The position numbers and the translations under genes were made by a program. This document shows, piece after piece, positions 8,428 to 18,065 of a stretch of 64,000 nt of DNA. This DNA is from Pseudemcibacter aquimaris (GTDB lineage Bacteria; Pseudomonadota; Alphaproteobacteria; Sphingomonadales; Emcibacteraceae), in assembly GCF_028869115.1 (NCBI RefSeq), contig NZ_CP079800.1, forward strand, positions 682,001 to 746,000, written 5' to 3'. Below the pieces are notes generated by a model. That model was not told where the DNA came from. It saw only the letters and a list, made by a program, of their open reading frames with translations, and did no database searches. Each line of letters starts with the position of its first letter. The first letter of the stretch is position 1.

Positions 8428-9367
8428 TTTCTTGATATTCCGCGTATCTGAGTGATGCATGATCAAATTGTTCCAGGCTGTTTGCACGGATCACGTTGTT
8501 TAATCGGTCGATATATTCAAAACCCAATTCTGAATAAAAGATAAGAGTAATAAGTAAATCGCTTACCTTAATATCTTCTGGTTTTTCGTATCTTCTGCGT
8601 TCAATGCGGAAATCTTCGTATGCAGGGTGGGTGTTTAAATTCATGGCATATCCCTTAACCGCGCCCAGAAGGTCATCAAATACTTTAATCGTATGGGTTT
8701 TGCCCGCTTCGCGTCTTAAGGGGACCATGCCTTCTTCGTCATCCCATGTCCATTGGCCATATAATGCGTTTGCTTCTGTCGCAAATCTAGATGTTCCCCA
8801 TCCCGTTTCGATGGCCGCTTGCGTGATGGCTAGTGAAGGGGGAATGATGTTCATTCTTGAATATAATTCTGGAATATCAAACCCTTGGATTTGATATTGT
8901 TTCATTTTTTGCTCAAGCCAAATGCGGTCGGCATCTTTAAATTCACCGGAAAATTCACGTGTGAACATGATCTCGGATAATAGCTCGCGGTCCGCCTGAA
9001 TATCATCGTTTACTTTCAAAATCAGCGGCAGAATGATGGATATAAAAACATTCTTTCTGGCGGTAACATCCAGATCAGAAAGTGTTGTAGGAACGCTGTT
9101 TAAAAAAATCGGTGGAACGTCAATATGACCGCGCCTTACCGCGATAATATCATATCCATATGATGCCAATATTGATTGAATATCAGATGGCTTAGGTGTT
9201 TCTTCAACGATTTCAACAGGGGGTTCAATTAAAACTGCTTTTCTGCTTTCGATCACTTGGTAAACGGATACAGACAAAGGCAAAATTAGGAATAAAGTTG
9301 CCAATAAAATGAAAGAAACAGTTTTTTTGCCAAAAAATGAATTTTTTGTTTCCAAGCTACTAGCCAT
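8405..9367 (-). CDS. Bax-like glucosaminidase domain protein, membrane-anchored
   Basis: A 320-residue protein with one N-terminal membrane segment (about residues 17-35) and a C-terminal Bax/N-acetylglucosaminidase domain. The conserved core is visible as LAITQAAIETGWGTSRFATEANALYGQWTW, with the catalytic glutamate in AAIETGWG, followed by FDDLLGAVKGYAMNLN. Members cleave peptidoglycan or related glycans, and E. coli Bax is the named relative. Anchoring on the periplasmic face fits cell-wall remodelling. It is divergent from mipZ, about 100 bases away, and its tail overlaps the DUF1489 gene by 23 bases. Confidence 0.85.
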   Translation of the reverse strand: MASSLETKNSFFGKKTVSFILLATLFLILPLSVSVYQVIESRKAVLIEPPVEIVEETPKPSDIQSILASYGYDIIAVRRGHIDVPPIFLNSVPTTLSDLDVTARKNVFISIILPLILKVNDDIQADRELLSEIMFTREFSGEFKDADRIWLEQKMKQYQIQGFDIPELYSRMNIIPPSLAITQAAIETGWGTSRFATEANALYGQWTWDDEEGMVPLRREAGKTHTIKVFDDLLGAVKGYAMNLNTHPAYEDFRIERRRYEKPEDIKVSDLLITLIFYSELGFEYIDRLNNVIRANSLEQFDHASLRYAEYQEIKLDLAP

Positions 9368-9468
9368 GTAAATCCTAACAGGATAGATTAACGAACATGA
9401 TTATTGATAATAATATAACGAGCAGCTAATTGCTAGATTTATTGTGGAACTGGTGTTTGGAGAAAGTG

Positions 9469-10317
9469 ATGCCTAAAGATAATAACAAGGCACATGTTAT
9501 AGTAGTGGGGAATGAAAAAGGGGGATCGGGCAAATCAACAACAGCGATGCATGTTATTGTGAGCCTGCTTAGAAAAGGATTTAAAATTTCTGTGATTGAT
9601 CTGGATTCGAGACAGAAATCACTTGCAAGATATCTTGAAAACAGATTGAAATATTCAGAAAAAAATGAACTAGATCTTGCTATTCCGGATGTTTATGTCT
9701 TGTCACGCTCATTAAATGGTGACGTGGATAATATGATGTATGAAGATACAAAAAACTTCTCGGAATTGATGGAAGAGCTTCATGAAGGATCAGATTTTAT
9801 TTTAATTGATTGCCCGGGAAGTGATTCTAATCTCTCCAGACTTGCTCATGCTTCTGCGGATACATTAATAACGCCGATTAACGATAGCTTTGTTGATCTT
9901 GATCTTCTGGCTTCTGTCGATCAGGATACCTATAAAGTTGATAAATTAAGTCTTTATAGTGAAATGGTCTGGGATGCTCGTAAACATCGCGCGGCAACAG
10001 ACCGTGGCACCATTGACTGGGTCGTGATGCGCAATAGAACATCTGCGCTGGATGCAAAGAATAAACGCCGTGTTAATGCGGCGCTTAAAGAATTGCAGAA
10101 ACGAATTTCATTCAGATATATTCAAGGCCTTGGTGAAAGGGTGATCTACCGTGAATTATTCCCAAAAGGGCTGACCCTTGTTGATTTGCGTGATACAAAA
10201 GAGAAAATGACCATGTCCCATGTGGCTGCACGTCAAGAACTTAGAAGATTAATGGGTGACCTGGATTTGCCGGAATGGGATGAGATTGAACAGAATAAGC
10301 AAAGCAAGGCTTCTTAA
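9469..10317 (+). CDS. mipZ: Division-plane positioning ATPase MipZ
   Basis: A 282-residue ParA/MinD-type ATPase. The deviant Walker A motif EKGGSGKST, the switch segment IDLDSRQKSLARYLENR and FILIDCPGSD (Walker B region) match MipZ of Caulobacter. MipZ binds ParB near the origins and forms bipolar gradients that inhibit FtsZ assembly, which places division at mid-cell in alphaproteobacteria lacking MinCDE. The ATG at 9469 is preferred because GGAGAAAG (9459-9466) precedes it; in-frame TTG and GTG codons lie upstream. The next gene starts directly at the stop codon, so the two are co-transcribed. Confidence 0.93.
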   Translation: MPKDNNKAHVIVVGNEKGGSGKSTTAMHVIVSLLRKGFKISVIDLDSRQKSLARYLENRLKYSEKNELDLAIPDVYVLSRSLNGDVDNMMYEDTKNFSELMEELHEGSDFILIDCPGSDSNLSRLAHASADTLITPINDSFVDLDLLASVDQDTYKVDKLSLYSEMVWDARKHRAATDRGTIDWVVMRNRTSALDAKNKRRVNAALKELQKRISFRYIQGLGERVIYRELFPKGLTLVDLRDTKEKMTMSHVAARQELRRLMGDLDLPEWDEIEQNKQSKAS

Positions 10318-10767
10318 ATGATTTTATACGCGCTCATATTGCTGCTTGGTGCTGGCATTTCCTATTACGCGATTTCAAATTACATGAAAACGCAACCGGA
10401 AAAATTTAACGATACTTTTCGTAAAGTGTTGGCAATTGCACTGGGGGCAATGGCGTTTATCATTTTAATCAAAGGTAACATTCCTGTGGCGGGCGTACTT
10501 GCGGTGGCGGCCGCATTATCATGGCAGGGCACATTGTGGTCTTATTTACGGTCAAAAGCAGGTGTTGAACAACCCAAACCAAAATATGATAGCAAAATGA
10601 GCCGTGAAGAAGCGTTGGAAATTCTTGAATTACAAGGGAATCCTACGCCTGACGATATTAAAGCGGCTCATCACCGGTTGATGATGAAAATTCATCCGGA
10701 TCAAGGGGGATCAGGATATTTTGCAGCCAAACTTAATCAGGCAAAAGATATTCTGCTCAATAAATAA
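10318..10767 (+). CDS. Membrane-anchored J-domain protein
   Basis: A 149-residue protein with two hydrophobic N-terminal segments (about residues 2-20 and 37-70) and a C-terminal J domain (about 95-149) with the essential HPD in KIHPDQGGSGYFAAKLNQAKD. The arrangement of membrane anchor plus terminal J domain resembles Tim14/Pam18. J domains stimulate DnaK-type ATPases, so this may recruit an Hsp70 to the inner membrane. Its client is unknown. It abuts mipZ with no gap and precedes the phosphomannomutase gene by 14 bases. Confidence 0.88.
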   Translation: MILYALILLLGAGISYYAISNYMKTQPEKFNDTFRKVLAIALGAMAFIILIKGNIPVAGVLAVAAALSWQGTLWSYLRSKAGVEQPKPKYDSKMSREEALEILELQGNPTPDDIKAAHHRLMMKIHPDQGGSGYFAAKLNQAKDILLNK

Positions 10768-10781
10768 TACAGGATAAATTT

Positions 10782-12170
10782 ATGCATCAATTTAACAGCA
10801 GCATTCTTCGTGAATATGATGTTCGCGGAATTGTTGGCAAAACACTTGATGGCTATGACGCATTTTTTCTTGGAAAATCTTTTGGCACGATAGTGCGCCG
10901 CAACGGCGGAAAAAAAATATGCGTCGGATATGATGGGCGTATCAGTTCCCCGGATTTTGAAGAAAAAATAACAGAGGGCATCATTTCAACGGGTGTTGAT
11001 GTGTTGCGCATTGGGTGCGGTCCTTCACCGATGCTTTATTATTCCGTTTTCGAATTGGACGCTGATGGCGGGATTATGATTACCGGTTCACACAACCCGC
11101 CTGATTATAACGGGTTTAAATTTATGCTTGGAAAATCTGGTTTTTATGGAAAACAAATTAAAGCATTAGGCGATGTTGCAGCAACGGGTGATTTTGAAAA
11201 AGGGCACGGCGAAGCAAGGCATGTTAATGTTTTTGATCGGTATGCAGACCGATTGTTAAGGGATGTTGATTTCGCAGCGTGGGAAAGAGCCGATCTTTCA
11301 GTGGCATGGGATCCGGGCAATGGCGCCGCCGGGGAAGTGGTTGCGGCTCTTATCAGCCGGCTTCCGGGAAAGCATTATCTTATCAACGGGGAAATAGACG
11401 GGACGTTTCCAAACCATCATCCTGACCCGACAGTCGCAAAAAACTTATCGCAAATAAAAGAATTGATTGCAGATAAAAAAATGGACATGGGCGTTGCATT
11501 TGATGGTGATGGCGACCGAATAGGGGCTGTGGATGGCCGGGGTGATATTATCTGGGGCGACCAATTATTGGCTATATTCGCCGAAGAAATTTTAAAATCC
11601 AAACCGGGTTCCAACATTGTTGCTGATGTAAAATGTAGTCAGATGCTATTTGACCGGGTTAAGGAATTAGGCGGTAATCCTGTTATGTGGAAAACGGGGC
11701 ATTCTTTAATCAAAAGCAAAATGGAAGAAACGGGCGCGCCAATAGCAGGTGAAATGAGCGCTCATATCTTTATCAAAGATAATTATTATGGCTTTGATGA
11801 TGCAATTTATGCCGCGATCAGGCTGATAAATATTGCGTCAATGGTTGAAGGCGGATTAACTGCGTTAAAAAGGAAACTACCGAATGTTGTCAATACGCCT
11901 GAAATCAGGATTGATACAAACGGAAATGATCCATTTGAAATTGTTGATGATATTTTAAAACATCTGAAAGAACACAATATTGCGTATAACGATATTGATG
12001 GCGCACGAGTTGTCACAGATGATGGATGGTGGTTGATACGGGCGTCAAATACGCAGGATGTGGTTGTCGCACGCTGTGAAGGCAAGGATGAAACGGCATT
12101 AAATGCACTGGTATCAGAATTACAATGTTTGTTGGATCGGTATGGCTTAAAATTGCCCGAAGTTTTATAA
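10782..12170 (+). CDS. Phosphomannomutase/phosphoglucomutase
   Basis: A 462-residue alpha-D-phosphohexomutase of the AlgC/ManB type. The phosphoserine loop is TGSHNPPDYNG, the metal loop is DGDGDR, and the sugar-binding loop is GEMSAH. The C-terminal domain carries the phosphate-binding RASNTQ segment. These enzymes interconvert hexose 1- and 6-phosphates and supply precursors for lipopolysaccharide and exopolysaccharide. The full four-domain length is present. It is the third gene of a tight plus-strand run that starts at mipZ. Confidence 0.94.
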   Translation: MHQFNSSILREYDVRGIVGKTLDGYDAFFLGKSFGTIVRRNGGKKICVGYDGRISSPDFEEKITEGIISTGVDVLRIGCGPSPMLYYSVFELDADGGIMITGSHNPPDYNGFKFMLGKSGFYGKQIKALGDVAATGDFEKGHGEARHVNVFDRYADRLLRDVDFAAWERADLSVAWDPGNGAAGEVVAALISRLPGKHYLINGEIDGTFPNHHPDPTVAKNLSQIKELIADKKMDMGVAFDGDGDRIGAVDGRGDIIWGDQLLAIFAEEILKSKPGSNIVADVKCSQMLFDRVKELGGNPVMWKTGHSLIKSKMEETGAPIAGEMSAHIFIKDNYYGFDDAIYAAIRLINIASMVEGGLTALKRKLPNVVNTPEIRIDTNGNDPFEIVDDILKHLKEHNIAYNDIDGARVVTDDGWWLIRASNTQDVVVARCEGKDETALNALVSELQCLLDRYGLKLPEVL

Positions 12171-12282
12171 AAATTAAGTTTTATGATAAGATAAATATCA
12201 GTTAATTTTATAACTGACCCTTTAAAATCAAAAATACGGTTTTATCTTTAATAAATAAGATGTGTAGCAATAGTGGAAAACG

Positions 12283-12609
12283 ATGAGTGAACAAAACAAC
12301 GATAATGGCATGGATTTCGAAGGTTCGGTCATTACGAAATCAAAGCCCAAGACGAAAAAACCGTCTATGTATAAAGTTCTAATGCTGAATGATGATTATA
12401 CACCGATGGATTTCGTTGTTCACGTTCTGCAAAAATTCTTCAGAATGCCGGAAAGTGAAGCCATGCGTGTGATGTTACAGGTGCATCAGCAAGGTATCGG
12501 CGTGTGCGGTGTGTTCACCTTTGAAATCGCAGAAACCAAAGTTCATCAAGTTGTTGAATATGCGAGAAAAAACGAACATCCACTACAATGTACACTCGAA
12601 AAAGATTAG
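12283..12609 (+). CDS. clpS: ATP-dependent Clp protease adaptor ClpS
   Basis: A 108-residue ClpS. The substrate-binding core is intact: [24 protein letters not shown], the [18 protein letters not shown] region, and a C-terminal HPLQCTLE. ClpS recognises N-degron residues (Leu, Phe, Trp, Tyr) and delivers those proteins to ClpAP. The N-terminal 30 residues are hydrophilic and flexible, as needed to engage ClpA. clpA follows after 15 bases, the normal arrangement. Confidence 0.97.
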   Translation: MSEQNNDNGMDFEGSVITKSKPKTKKPSMYKVLMLNDDYTPMDFVVHVLQKFFRMPESEAMRVMLQVHQQGIGVCGVFTFEIAETKVHQVVEYARKNEHPLQCTLEKD

Positions 12610-12624
12610 AAGCAGGAGATAAAC

Positions 12625-14934
12625 GTGCCGACATTTTCACCAAACTTGGAACATACTCTTCATCGCAGTGTTGCTGAAGCCAATAAAAGACAACATGAAT
12701 TTGCGACTCTTGAGCATCTACTCTTGGGGCTATTGGATGATCAGGATGCAGTTGCCGTTCTTCGGGCTTGTGATGTGAATATCCAACAACTTCGCGCCGA
12801 AGTTAAAGTGTATCTGGACCAAGAACTTGGCAATATCACTGAAGAAACGGCAATTGATGCTACGCCGACGGCGGGTTTTCAACGGGTTATTCAGCGCGCG
12901 ATCCTGCATGTGCAAAGCAGCGGACGTGAAGAAGTGAACGGCAGCAATGTACTCGTCGCGTTATTTTCAGAACGCGAAAGCCATGCGGTCTTTTATCTTC
13001 AGCAACATGAAGTTTCGAGGCTTGATGTTGTGAATTATATTTCACACGGTCTTGCAAAATCCGGCGATCCGGATGGACATGGTAACATGGATGATGATCT
13101 TGATGAAGAAGAGGTCGCAGAAGGCAGTGGAAAAACTGCCCTAGAAAAATATTGTGTGAACCTGAATGACAGGGCACGTGAAGGAAAAATTGACCCACTT
13201 ATTGGTCGTGTGAATGAGGTTGAACGTACAATTCAAATTTTATGCCGTCGTTCAAAAAATAATCCTTTATACGTTGGCGACCCCGGTGTTGGAAAAACTG
13301 CGATTGCAGAGGGACTGGCATTGCGTATCGTCAAAAAAGAAGTGCCGGAAGTTTTACACGAAGCAGAGATTTATTGTCTTGAAATGGGAACCATCCTTGC
13401 GGGAACTCGTTTTCGTGGTGATTTTGAAGAACGCATCAAGGCGGTTATTAGAGAGATAGAAGAAAAAGAAAAATCCATTCTTTTCATTGATGAAATTCAT
13501 ACGATCATTGGTGCCGGTGCCACGGGCGGCGGTGCCATGGATGCATCCAACTTGTTAAAGCCAGCGCTTGCAAAAGGTGCACTACGCTGTATCGGTTCAA
13601 CCACATATAAGGAATATCGTTCATATATTGAAAAGGACCGCGCGCTACTGCGTCGTTTCCAGAAAATTGATGTGGTGGAACCAACACCGCACGAAGCAAA
13701 AGAAATTCTAAAAGGGATCAAAAAATATTTCGAAGAACACCACAATGTGAAATATAGCGACGAAGTCATTGAAACAGCCGTTGATCTTTCCGTACGTCAT
13801 ATTAATGAACGTAAATTACCGGATAAAGCAATTGATGTAATTGACGAGGTCGGTGCGTCGCAAATGCTGTTACCGGAACCAAAACGCAAAAAGAACATTA
13901 CCGTTTCCGATGTTGAAAATGTGGTTTCAAAAATGGCGCGGATCCCGCCAAAATCAGTATCAAAAGATGATAAGTCGGTGCTTTCCACATTGAACAAAGA
14001 TTTGAAACGTGTCGTATTTGGTCAGGACCGTGCCATCGAAGTTCTTTCGGACGCGATTAAATTATCACGTGCGGGCTTACGTGAAGATGATAAACCAATT
14101 GGTTGTTATCTATTCAGTGGCCCAACGGGTGTCGGTAAAACAGAAGTCGCGAAACAGCTGGCGAGCCTTCTTGGGGTTGAGCTCGAGCGATTTGATATGT
14201 CTGAATATATGGAACGTCATACGGTTTCACGTCTGATTGGTGCACCTCCCGGATATGTAGGTTATGATCAGGGTGGCTTGCTGACGGATGCCGTCGATAA
14301 AACACCGCATTGCGTTCTTCTGCTTGATGAAATCGAAAAGGCCCATCAGGATGTTTATAATATCTTGCTTCAAGTAATGGATCACGGAACGTTAACCGAT
14401 AGTAATGGTAAAAAAATCGACTTTAGAAACGTGATTTTAATTATGACCACCAATGCGGGGGCGGCAGAATTAAGTAAAGAATCAATTGGGTTTGGTGTTT
14501 CTGATCAGTCAGGCGCTGATGAAGAAGCGATTAAGAAGCTCTTTACTCCCGAATTTAGAAACCGACTTGATGCGATTGTGCCATTTGGCGAATTGCCGCC
14601 AAAAGTCATTGAGCAAGTGGTCGAGAAATTTATTCTTGAGCTTGAAATGCAATTAGAAGACCGCGGCGTTCATATTAAAATGACACCTGCTGCGAAAGCA
14701 TTTATCGCAGATAAAGGTTATGACAAGCATTTCGGTGCAAGACCATTAAAACGCGTCATTCAGGAAGAGATTAAAAAGCCGCTTGCTGACGAACTTTTGT
14801 TTGGCAGACTTGTAGAAGGTGGTGAAGTTAAAATCGGTTGCAAGAATAAGAAGTTACAGATTGATGTAGAGCCTGGAAAATTGCTGCCGAAACCGAAACG
14901 CAAAAGGAAAAGCAAGCCAAAAGAAACGGCTTGA
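12625..14934 (+). CDS. clpA: ATP-dependent Clp protease ATP-binding subunit ClpA
   Basis: A 769-residue Hsp100 unfoldase with an N domain (about 1-145, two Clp-N repeats), AAA+ domain 1 (Walker [10 protein letters not shown], Walker [11 protein letters not shown]) and AAA+ domain 2 (Walker [10 protein letters not shown], Walker [12 protein letters not shown]). There is no ClpB-type middle domain. ClpA unfolds substrates and feeds them to the ClpP chamber. The start is a GTG preceded by GCAGGAGA. A basic lysine/arginine-rich tail ends the protein, a feature seen in alphaproteobacterial ClpA. It is cotranscribed with clpS. Confidence 0.97.
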   Translation: MPTFSPNLEHTLHRSVAEANKRQHEFATLEHLLLGLLDDQDAVAVLRACDVNIQQLRAEVKVYLDQELGNITEETAIDATPTAGFQRVIQRAILHVQSSGREEVNGSNVLVALFSERESHAVFYLQQHEVSRLDVVNYISHGLAKSGDPDGHGNMDDDLDEEEVAEGSGKTALEKYCVNLNDRAREGKIDPLIGRVNEVERTIQILCRRSKNNPLYVGDPGVGKTAIAEGLALRIVKKEVPEVLHEAEIYCLEMGTILAGTRFRGDFEERIKAVIREIEEKEKSILFIDEIHTIIGAGATGGGAMDASNLLKPALAKGALRCIGSTTYKEYRSYIEKDRALLRRFQKIDVVEPTPHEAKEILKGIKKYFEEHHNVKYSDEVIETAVDLSVRHINERKLPDKAIDVIDEVGASQMLLPEPKRKKNITVSDVENVVSKMARIPPKSVSKDDKSVLSTLNKDLKRVVFGQDRAIEVLSDAIKLSRAGLREDDKPIGCYLFSGPTGVGKTEVAKQLASLLGVELERFDMSEYMERHTVSRLIGAPPGYVGYDQGGLLTDAVDKTPHCVLLLDEIEKAHQDVYNILLQVMDHGTLTDSNGKKIDFRNVILIMTTNAGAAELSKESIGFGVSDQSGADEEAIKKLFTPEFRNRLDAIVPFGELPPKVIEQVVEKFILELEMQLEDRGVHIKMTPAAKAFIADKGYDKHFGARPLKRVIQEEIKKPLADELLFGRLVEGGEVKIGCKNKKLQIDVEPGKLLPKPKRKRKSKPKETA

Positions 14935-14975
14935 GGATGAAATAGAACGGGTGACTTGATAGTAGGAGAACAACT

Positions 14976-15365
14976 ATGTTGAGAGTACTGATTATTGGGG
15001 CACTAACATTTGGAATAGGGGCGAGTGTCTTTGCCCAGGAAGAAAAGTCCGAACGTTATAATAAAGAAATGGCGAAATATAGCCAAACTGGTGAATTTAA
15101 AAATTGTGTGCGGGCAAACAGTATAAGAAGAACTAAGATACTGGATGATCAACACATCATTTTTGAAATGACTGGAAAAAATATTCTGTTGAATACATTA
15201 GACAGAAAATGTCATTCGCTAGGATATTTGCAGCAGATTTCATATTCCGTAAGAAACAACAGGCTATGCAATGTGGATTTCTTTAATGTGATGGATAATA
15301 TGCGGGCGCGTACAACCTGTGGTTTTGGTAAATTTGAGGTCTTAGAGAAAAAAGAGGCTGGATAA
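14976..15365 (+). CDS. Small exported protein, tandem paralogue 1 (DUF6491-like)
   Basis: A 129-residue protein with a cleavable signal peptide (residues 1-20, ending FAQ). The mature part follows a pattern shared with the next two genes: an early FKNC, a basic SIRRTK stretch, an IIFEMTGKNILLNTL strand pair, then Cys in DRKC, LCNVD and TTCGFGKFEVLE. Four conserved cysteines suggest two disulfides in the periplasm. The pattern resembles the uncharacterised DUF6491 group, an assignment made by eye. The AGTAGGAG ribosome-binding site is strong. It follows clpA by 41 bases but ends in its own terminator. Confidence 0.7.
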   Translation: MLRVLIIGALTFGIGASVFAQEEKSERYNKEMAKYSQTGEFKNCVRANSIRRTKILDDQHIIFEMTGKNILLNTLDRKCHSLGYLQQISYSVRNNRLCNVDFFNVMDNMRARTTCGFGKFEVLEKKEAG

Positions 15366-15390
15366 GCAAGAAATTACGCAAATTATGTAG

Positions 15391-15429
15391 AAAATTGCCA
15401 TTTCAATGTTTTGGGTGGCAATTTTTTTA
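15391..15429 (+). terminator. Intrinsic terminator after paralogue 1
   Basis: A 10-bp stem, AAAATTGCCA (15391-15400) with TGGCAATTTT (15416-15425), closes a 15-base loop and runs into a T-rich tail. It ends the clpS-clpA-paralogue 1 transcript, so the next two paralogues probably have a separate promoter. Confidence 0.75.
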
Positions 15430-15552
15430 TGAGTAAATTTATGTTATTTAAATTAAAAGTTGTAAAATGCAATTATAGGGTTGTATTTAGGGTGTTTTTT
15501 TGTTACTTTTGATTCATTGACACAAATGAGGCGCAATATAAAGGAAGTTACG

Positions 15553-15924
15553 ATGAAAAAAACATTGGTATTATTGATCGGATGTTTAGCAATTGGCAAC
15601 AGTGCTATTGCTTATGAAACAGCGGCGCAAAAAGCGGCGAAAAAGAAACTGGATAGATATAATCAAACAGGTACTTTTGAAAATTGCATCAATTACAAGA
15701 ATATTAAAAAATCAGTTGTCATTGATAATAATCGCATCTTGTTTGAATTAAGAGGCAATAAAACAGTCCTTAATACAATGGACAATAGATGCGAAAGCCT
15801 GGAATTTGAGCGTCAATTTAATTACGCTGTCAGAAATAGCAAACTCTGTGCAAAAGACGTGATTTACGCAAGACGTGATACATGCATGCTAAGTCAATTC
15901 GAAGTTCTTGAAAAGAAATCCTAA
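15553..15924 (+). CDS. Small exported protein, tandem paralogue 2 (DUF6491-like)
   Basis: A 123-residue protein with a signal peptide (residues 1-20, ending AIAYE). It shares with its neighbours the FENC segment, an ILFELRGNKTVLNTM strand pair, and cysteines in DNRC, LCAKD and DTCMLSQFEVLEKK. The ATG at 15553 is chosen because AAGGAAG (15541-15547) precedes it and the signal peptide then starts with MKK; the reading frame extends upstream without a good ribosome-binding site. It is the closest relative of paralogue 1, including the shared FEVLEKK ending. Function is unknown. Confidence 0.7.
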   Translation: MKKTLVLLIGCLAIGNSAIAYETAAQKAAKKKLDRYNQTGTFENCINYKNIKKSVVIDNNRILFELRGNKTVLNTMDNRCESLEFERQFNYAVRNSKLCAKDVIYARRDTCMLSQFEVLEKKS

Positions 15925-15943
15925 TTGAATGATTGGGGGTAAC

Positions 15944-16351
15944 ATGAACAAAATTGCATTCTATACCTTTTCAACATTAATAAGCATTGGCGTTGCTATA
16001 AGCGCCAGTGCCGAAGAAAAGCAATATTCAGAACTAGACGGCTTTTCTAAGACTACTCTTAAAGCTGAATGTATCGCAAAAGAAAGAATTAAAAGAACAC
16101 GTGTTTTGGATAATGAAACGATATTATTCAAAATGACAAATGGCGATTATGTCTTAAATAAGCTAAGTGAAAAATGCAATGTGATGGGTGTCTCTGGGCA
16201 TCTCGTTAATGAAAAAAGCGCTTATTGCAGTGATGATGAGTTTCTAACGGGGCATGGACCCGCTCTTGGCAATAAAGTTGCACCTGGTGGTGGAAATGTC
16301 AAAAGTTGCAATCTCGGACATTTTGAAATTTATCGCCGAACTTCAAGCTAA
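15944..16351 (+). CDS. Small exported protein, tandem paralogue 3 (DUF6491-like)
   Basis: A 135-residue protein with a signal peptide (residues 1-22, ending SASAEE). It keeps the family cysteines (KAECIAKERIKRTR, SEKCNVMG, AYCSDDE, KSCNLGHFEIY) and the ILFKMTNGDYVLNKL strand pair. It carries an extra glycine-rich insert before the last cysteine that the other two lack, so it is the most diverged of the three. The ATG at 15944 follows GGGGGT (15935-15940). Its last four bases overlap the end of the convergent GNAT gene. Confidence 0.68.
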   Translation: MNKIAFYTFSTLISIGVAISASAEEKQYSELDGFSKTTLKAECIAKERIKRTRVLDNETILFKMTNGDYVLNKLSEKCNVMGVSGHLVNEKSAYCSDDEFLTGHGPALGNKVAPGGGNVKSCNLGHFEIYRRTSS

Positions 16352-17472
16352 TCAGTGTTTTTATAAGGCGTAAACCCGCTTAAATAATCAATTTCTCGTT
16401 TCACGGCTTTTCGTTCTTGAGCGAGAAATTTTTTTATGGCGTCTTTAAAAGACGGGTTCGTAATCCAATGGGCACTATTTGTTGCGATCGGGATATAACC
16501 ACGCGCGATTTTATGATCGCCCTGGGCACCTGCCTCGACCTTTTTAAGTTTTTGTTCAATGGCAAAATCAATTGCCTGATAATAACATAATTCGAAATGT
16601 AGACATTTATGATATTCGGTCGATCCCCAATATCGTCCGTAAAGCGTATCCGGTCCGATTAGATTGAGCGCGCCAGCAATATATCTTCCGTCACGTTTTG
16701 CCATGATCAATAATATGTCGTTAGGGATGTTTTCGCTAAGTATTGAGAAAAAAGCCCTGTTCAAATACGGTCTGCCCCATTTGCGGTTTGAAGTGTTGAT
16801 ATAAAATTCATAATAATGATCCCAATGAACTTCCTTAATATCTTTTCCATTTAACCATTCAATTTCAATGTCATTTGAAAGTGCTGTTTCGCGTTCCTTT
16901 TTAATATTCTTTCTTTTCCGTGAAGAAAGGGTGTTCAAAAAATGATCGAATGTTTTGTAATTGTCATTGAACCAATGAAATTGTTGGTCTTGACGTAATA
17001 ACAATTCTTGTGACGTCATAACCGTTGCTTCATCATCGGTGATGAATGTGAAATGTAGGCCCGAGATACCCAATTCTTCTGTATGGGAAATTGCTGCATG
17101 CAGCAATTGTTGTCTGACATCAGCAATGGGGCTTAGTAATTTTGGCCCGTTAACAGGGCTAAACGGAATGGATGATTGCATTTTGGGGTAATAATGGCCA
17201 CCTGCTTGTTCATAAGCATTGGCCCAACCATGGTCAAAAACATATTCACCTTGTGAATGGCTTTTAAGATATTGTGGTAATACACCAACAATTTCATCAT
17301 CATCAATAATGGCTATATGTTGCGGGTGCCATCCGGTGTTCGCGTTAACGCATCCGCTTTCTTCAAGTGCAGATAAAAAGCCATATGATGAAAAAGGGTT
17401 GTTTGTATAGTTACAGCGATCCCACTGACCTTGCGGAATGTCTGTTATTTTATCAAATACCCTATATTTCAT
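16348..17472 (-). CDS. FemAB/GNAT-like N-acyltransferase (COG3146 type)
   Basis: A 374-residue protein of the COG3146/DUF482 group, annotated as peptidoglycan-biosynthesis-like GNAT or FemAB-fold acyltransferases. Recognised segments are NPFSSYGFLSALEESGCV near the N-terminus, SSRKRKNIKKERE in the middle, and KVEAGAQGDHKIARGYIPI near the C-terminus, the most conserved motif of the group. The physiological substrate is not established. It starts downstream of the RidA gene on the same strand and is convergent with the small paralogue gene. Confidence 0.85.
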   Translation of the reverse strand: MKYRVFDKITDIPQGQWDRCNYTNNPFSSYGFLSALEESGCVNANTGWHPQHIAIIDDDEIVGVLPQYLKSHSQGEYVFDHGWANAYEQAGGHYYPKMQSSIPFSPVNGPKLLSPIADVRQQLLHAAISHTEELGISGLHFTFITDDEATVMTSQELLLRQDQQFHWFNDNYKTFDHFLNTLSSRKRKNIKKERETALSNDIEIEWLNGKDIKEVHWDHYYEFYINTSNRKWGRPYLNRAFFSILSENIPNDILLIMAKRDGRYIAGALNLIGPDTLYGRYWGSTEYHKCLHFELCYYQAIDFAIEQKLKKVEAGAQGDHKIARGYIPIATNSAHWITNPSFKDAIKKFLAQERKAVKREIDYLSGFTPYKNTD

Positions 17473-17483
17473 TTAGAACCTTT

Positions 17484-17505
17484 TTGGGGGCGGTTAAACC
17501 CCCAA
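17484..17505 (-). other. GC-rich hairpin between ridA and the GNAT gene
   Basis: TTGGGGG (17484-17490) pairs with CCCCCAA (17499-17505) around an eight-base loop. There is no run of T on the minus strand after the stem, so it is not a canonical terminator. It could reduce read-through or stabilise the ridA message. It lies about 12 bases upstream of the GNAT gene start. Confidence 0.4.
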
Positions 17506-17518
17506 GAAGAAAATATTT

Positions 17519-17992
17519 TTATGCGTCCGCAATATCCACAAGCGCATCAATTTCAACAGAAACATTTCGCGGAAGGGCGTTTGTACCAACGGCTGAACGA
17601 GAGTGCTTACCTTTATCGCCAAAAACTTCAACCATAAGATCGGATGCGCCATTTACGACTTCCGGCTGGTTACCAAAACCGTCTGCGCAATTTACAAATC
17701 CGCCTAATTTCACAATGCGGTTAACACGGCTTAAATCACCGTCACAAATTGCGTTGATTTGTGCGATAATATTGATGCCACAAAGACGGGCTGCTTTTGC
17801 ACCTTCTTCTTCTGAAATATCGACGCCAACCTTTCCAGTGAAAGGAAGGTTGCCGTCTTCGATTGGAACTTGTCCTGAAATGGAATAAAGCGTACCCGAT
17901 TGCGTATATGGAACGTAGTTCGCAACCGGGGCCACCGGTGCAGGTAGATTAATGCCTAATTTTTCTAAATTTTCTTTTGGCGAATTGCTCAT
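17519..17992 (-). CDS. RidA/YjgF family protein
   Basis: A 157-residue RidA-superfamily protein. The conserved SGTLYSISGQVPIEDG opening, the AARLCGINIIAQINAICDGDLSRV helix and the RSAVGTNALPRNVSVEIDALVDI ending match the group. RidA-type deaminases hydrolyse reactive enamine/imine intermediates from PLP enzymes. The usual catalytic arginine of archetypal RidA lies in an RxxVxxxxLP context, seen here as RSAVGTNALP. This longer form belongs to a RidA subfamily without an assigned substrate. It precedes the GNAT gene on the same strand. Confidence 0.9.
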   Translation of the reverse strand: MSNSPKENLEKLGINLPAPVAPVANYVPYTQSGTLYSISGQVPIEDGNLPFTGKVGVDISEEEGAKAARLCGINIIAQINAICDGDLSRVNRIVKLGGFVNCADGFGNQPEVVNGASDLMVEVFGDKGKHSRSAVGTNALPRNVSVEIDALVDIADA

Positions 17993-18065
17993 GTTATCTC
18001 CGTATAATTTATTTTTTACGTGACGAAGATTACGATTTTTTTATCGCAAAGAAAAGGCTTTAATC

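Noticed and set aside
17367-17888. 173-codon frame on the plus strand
   Set aside because: Runs opposite the GNAT and RidA genes, both of which are clear families; composition is that of an antisense shadow.
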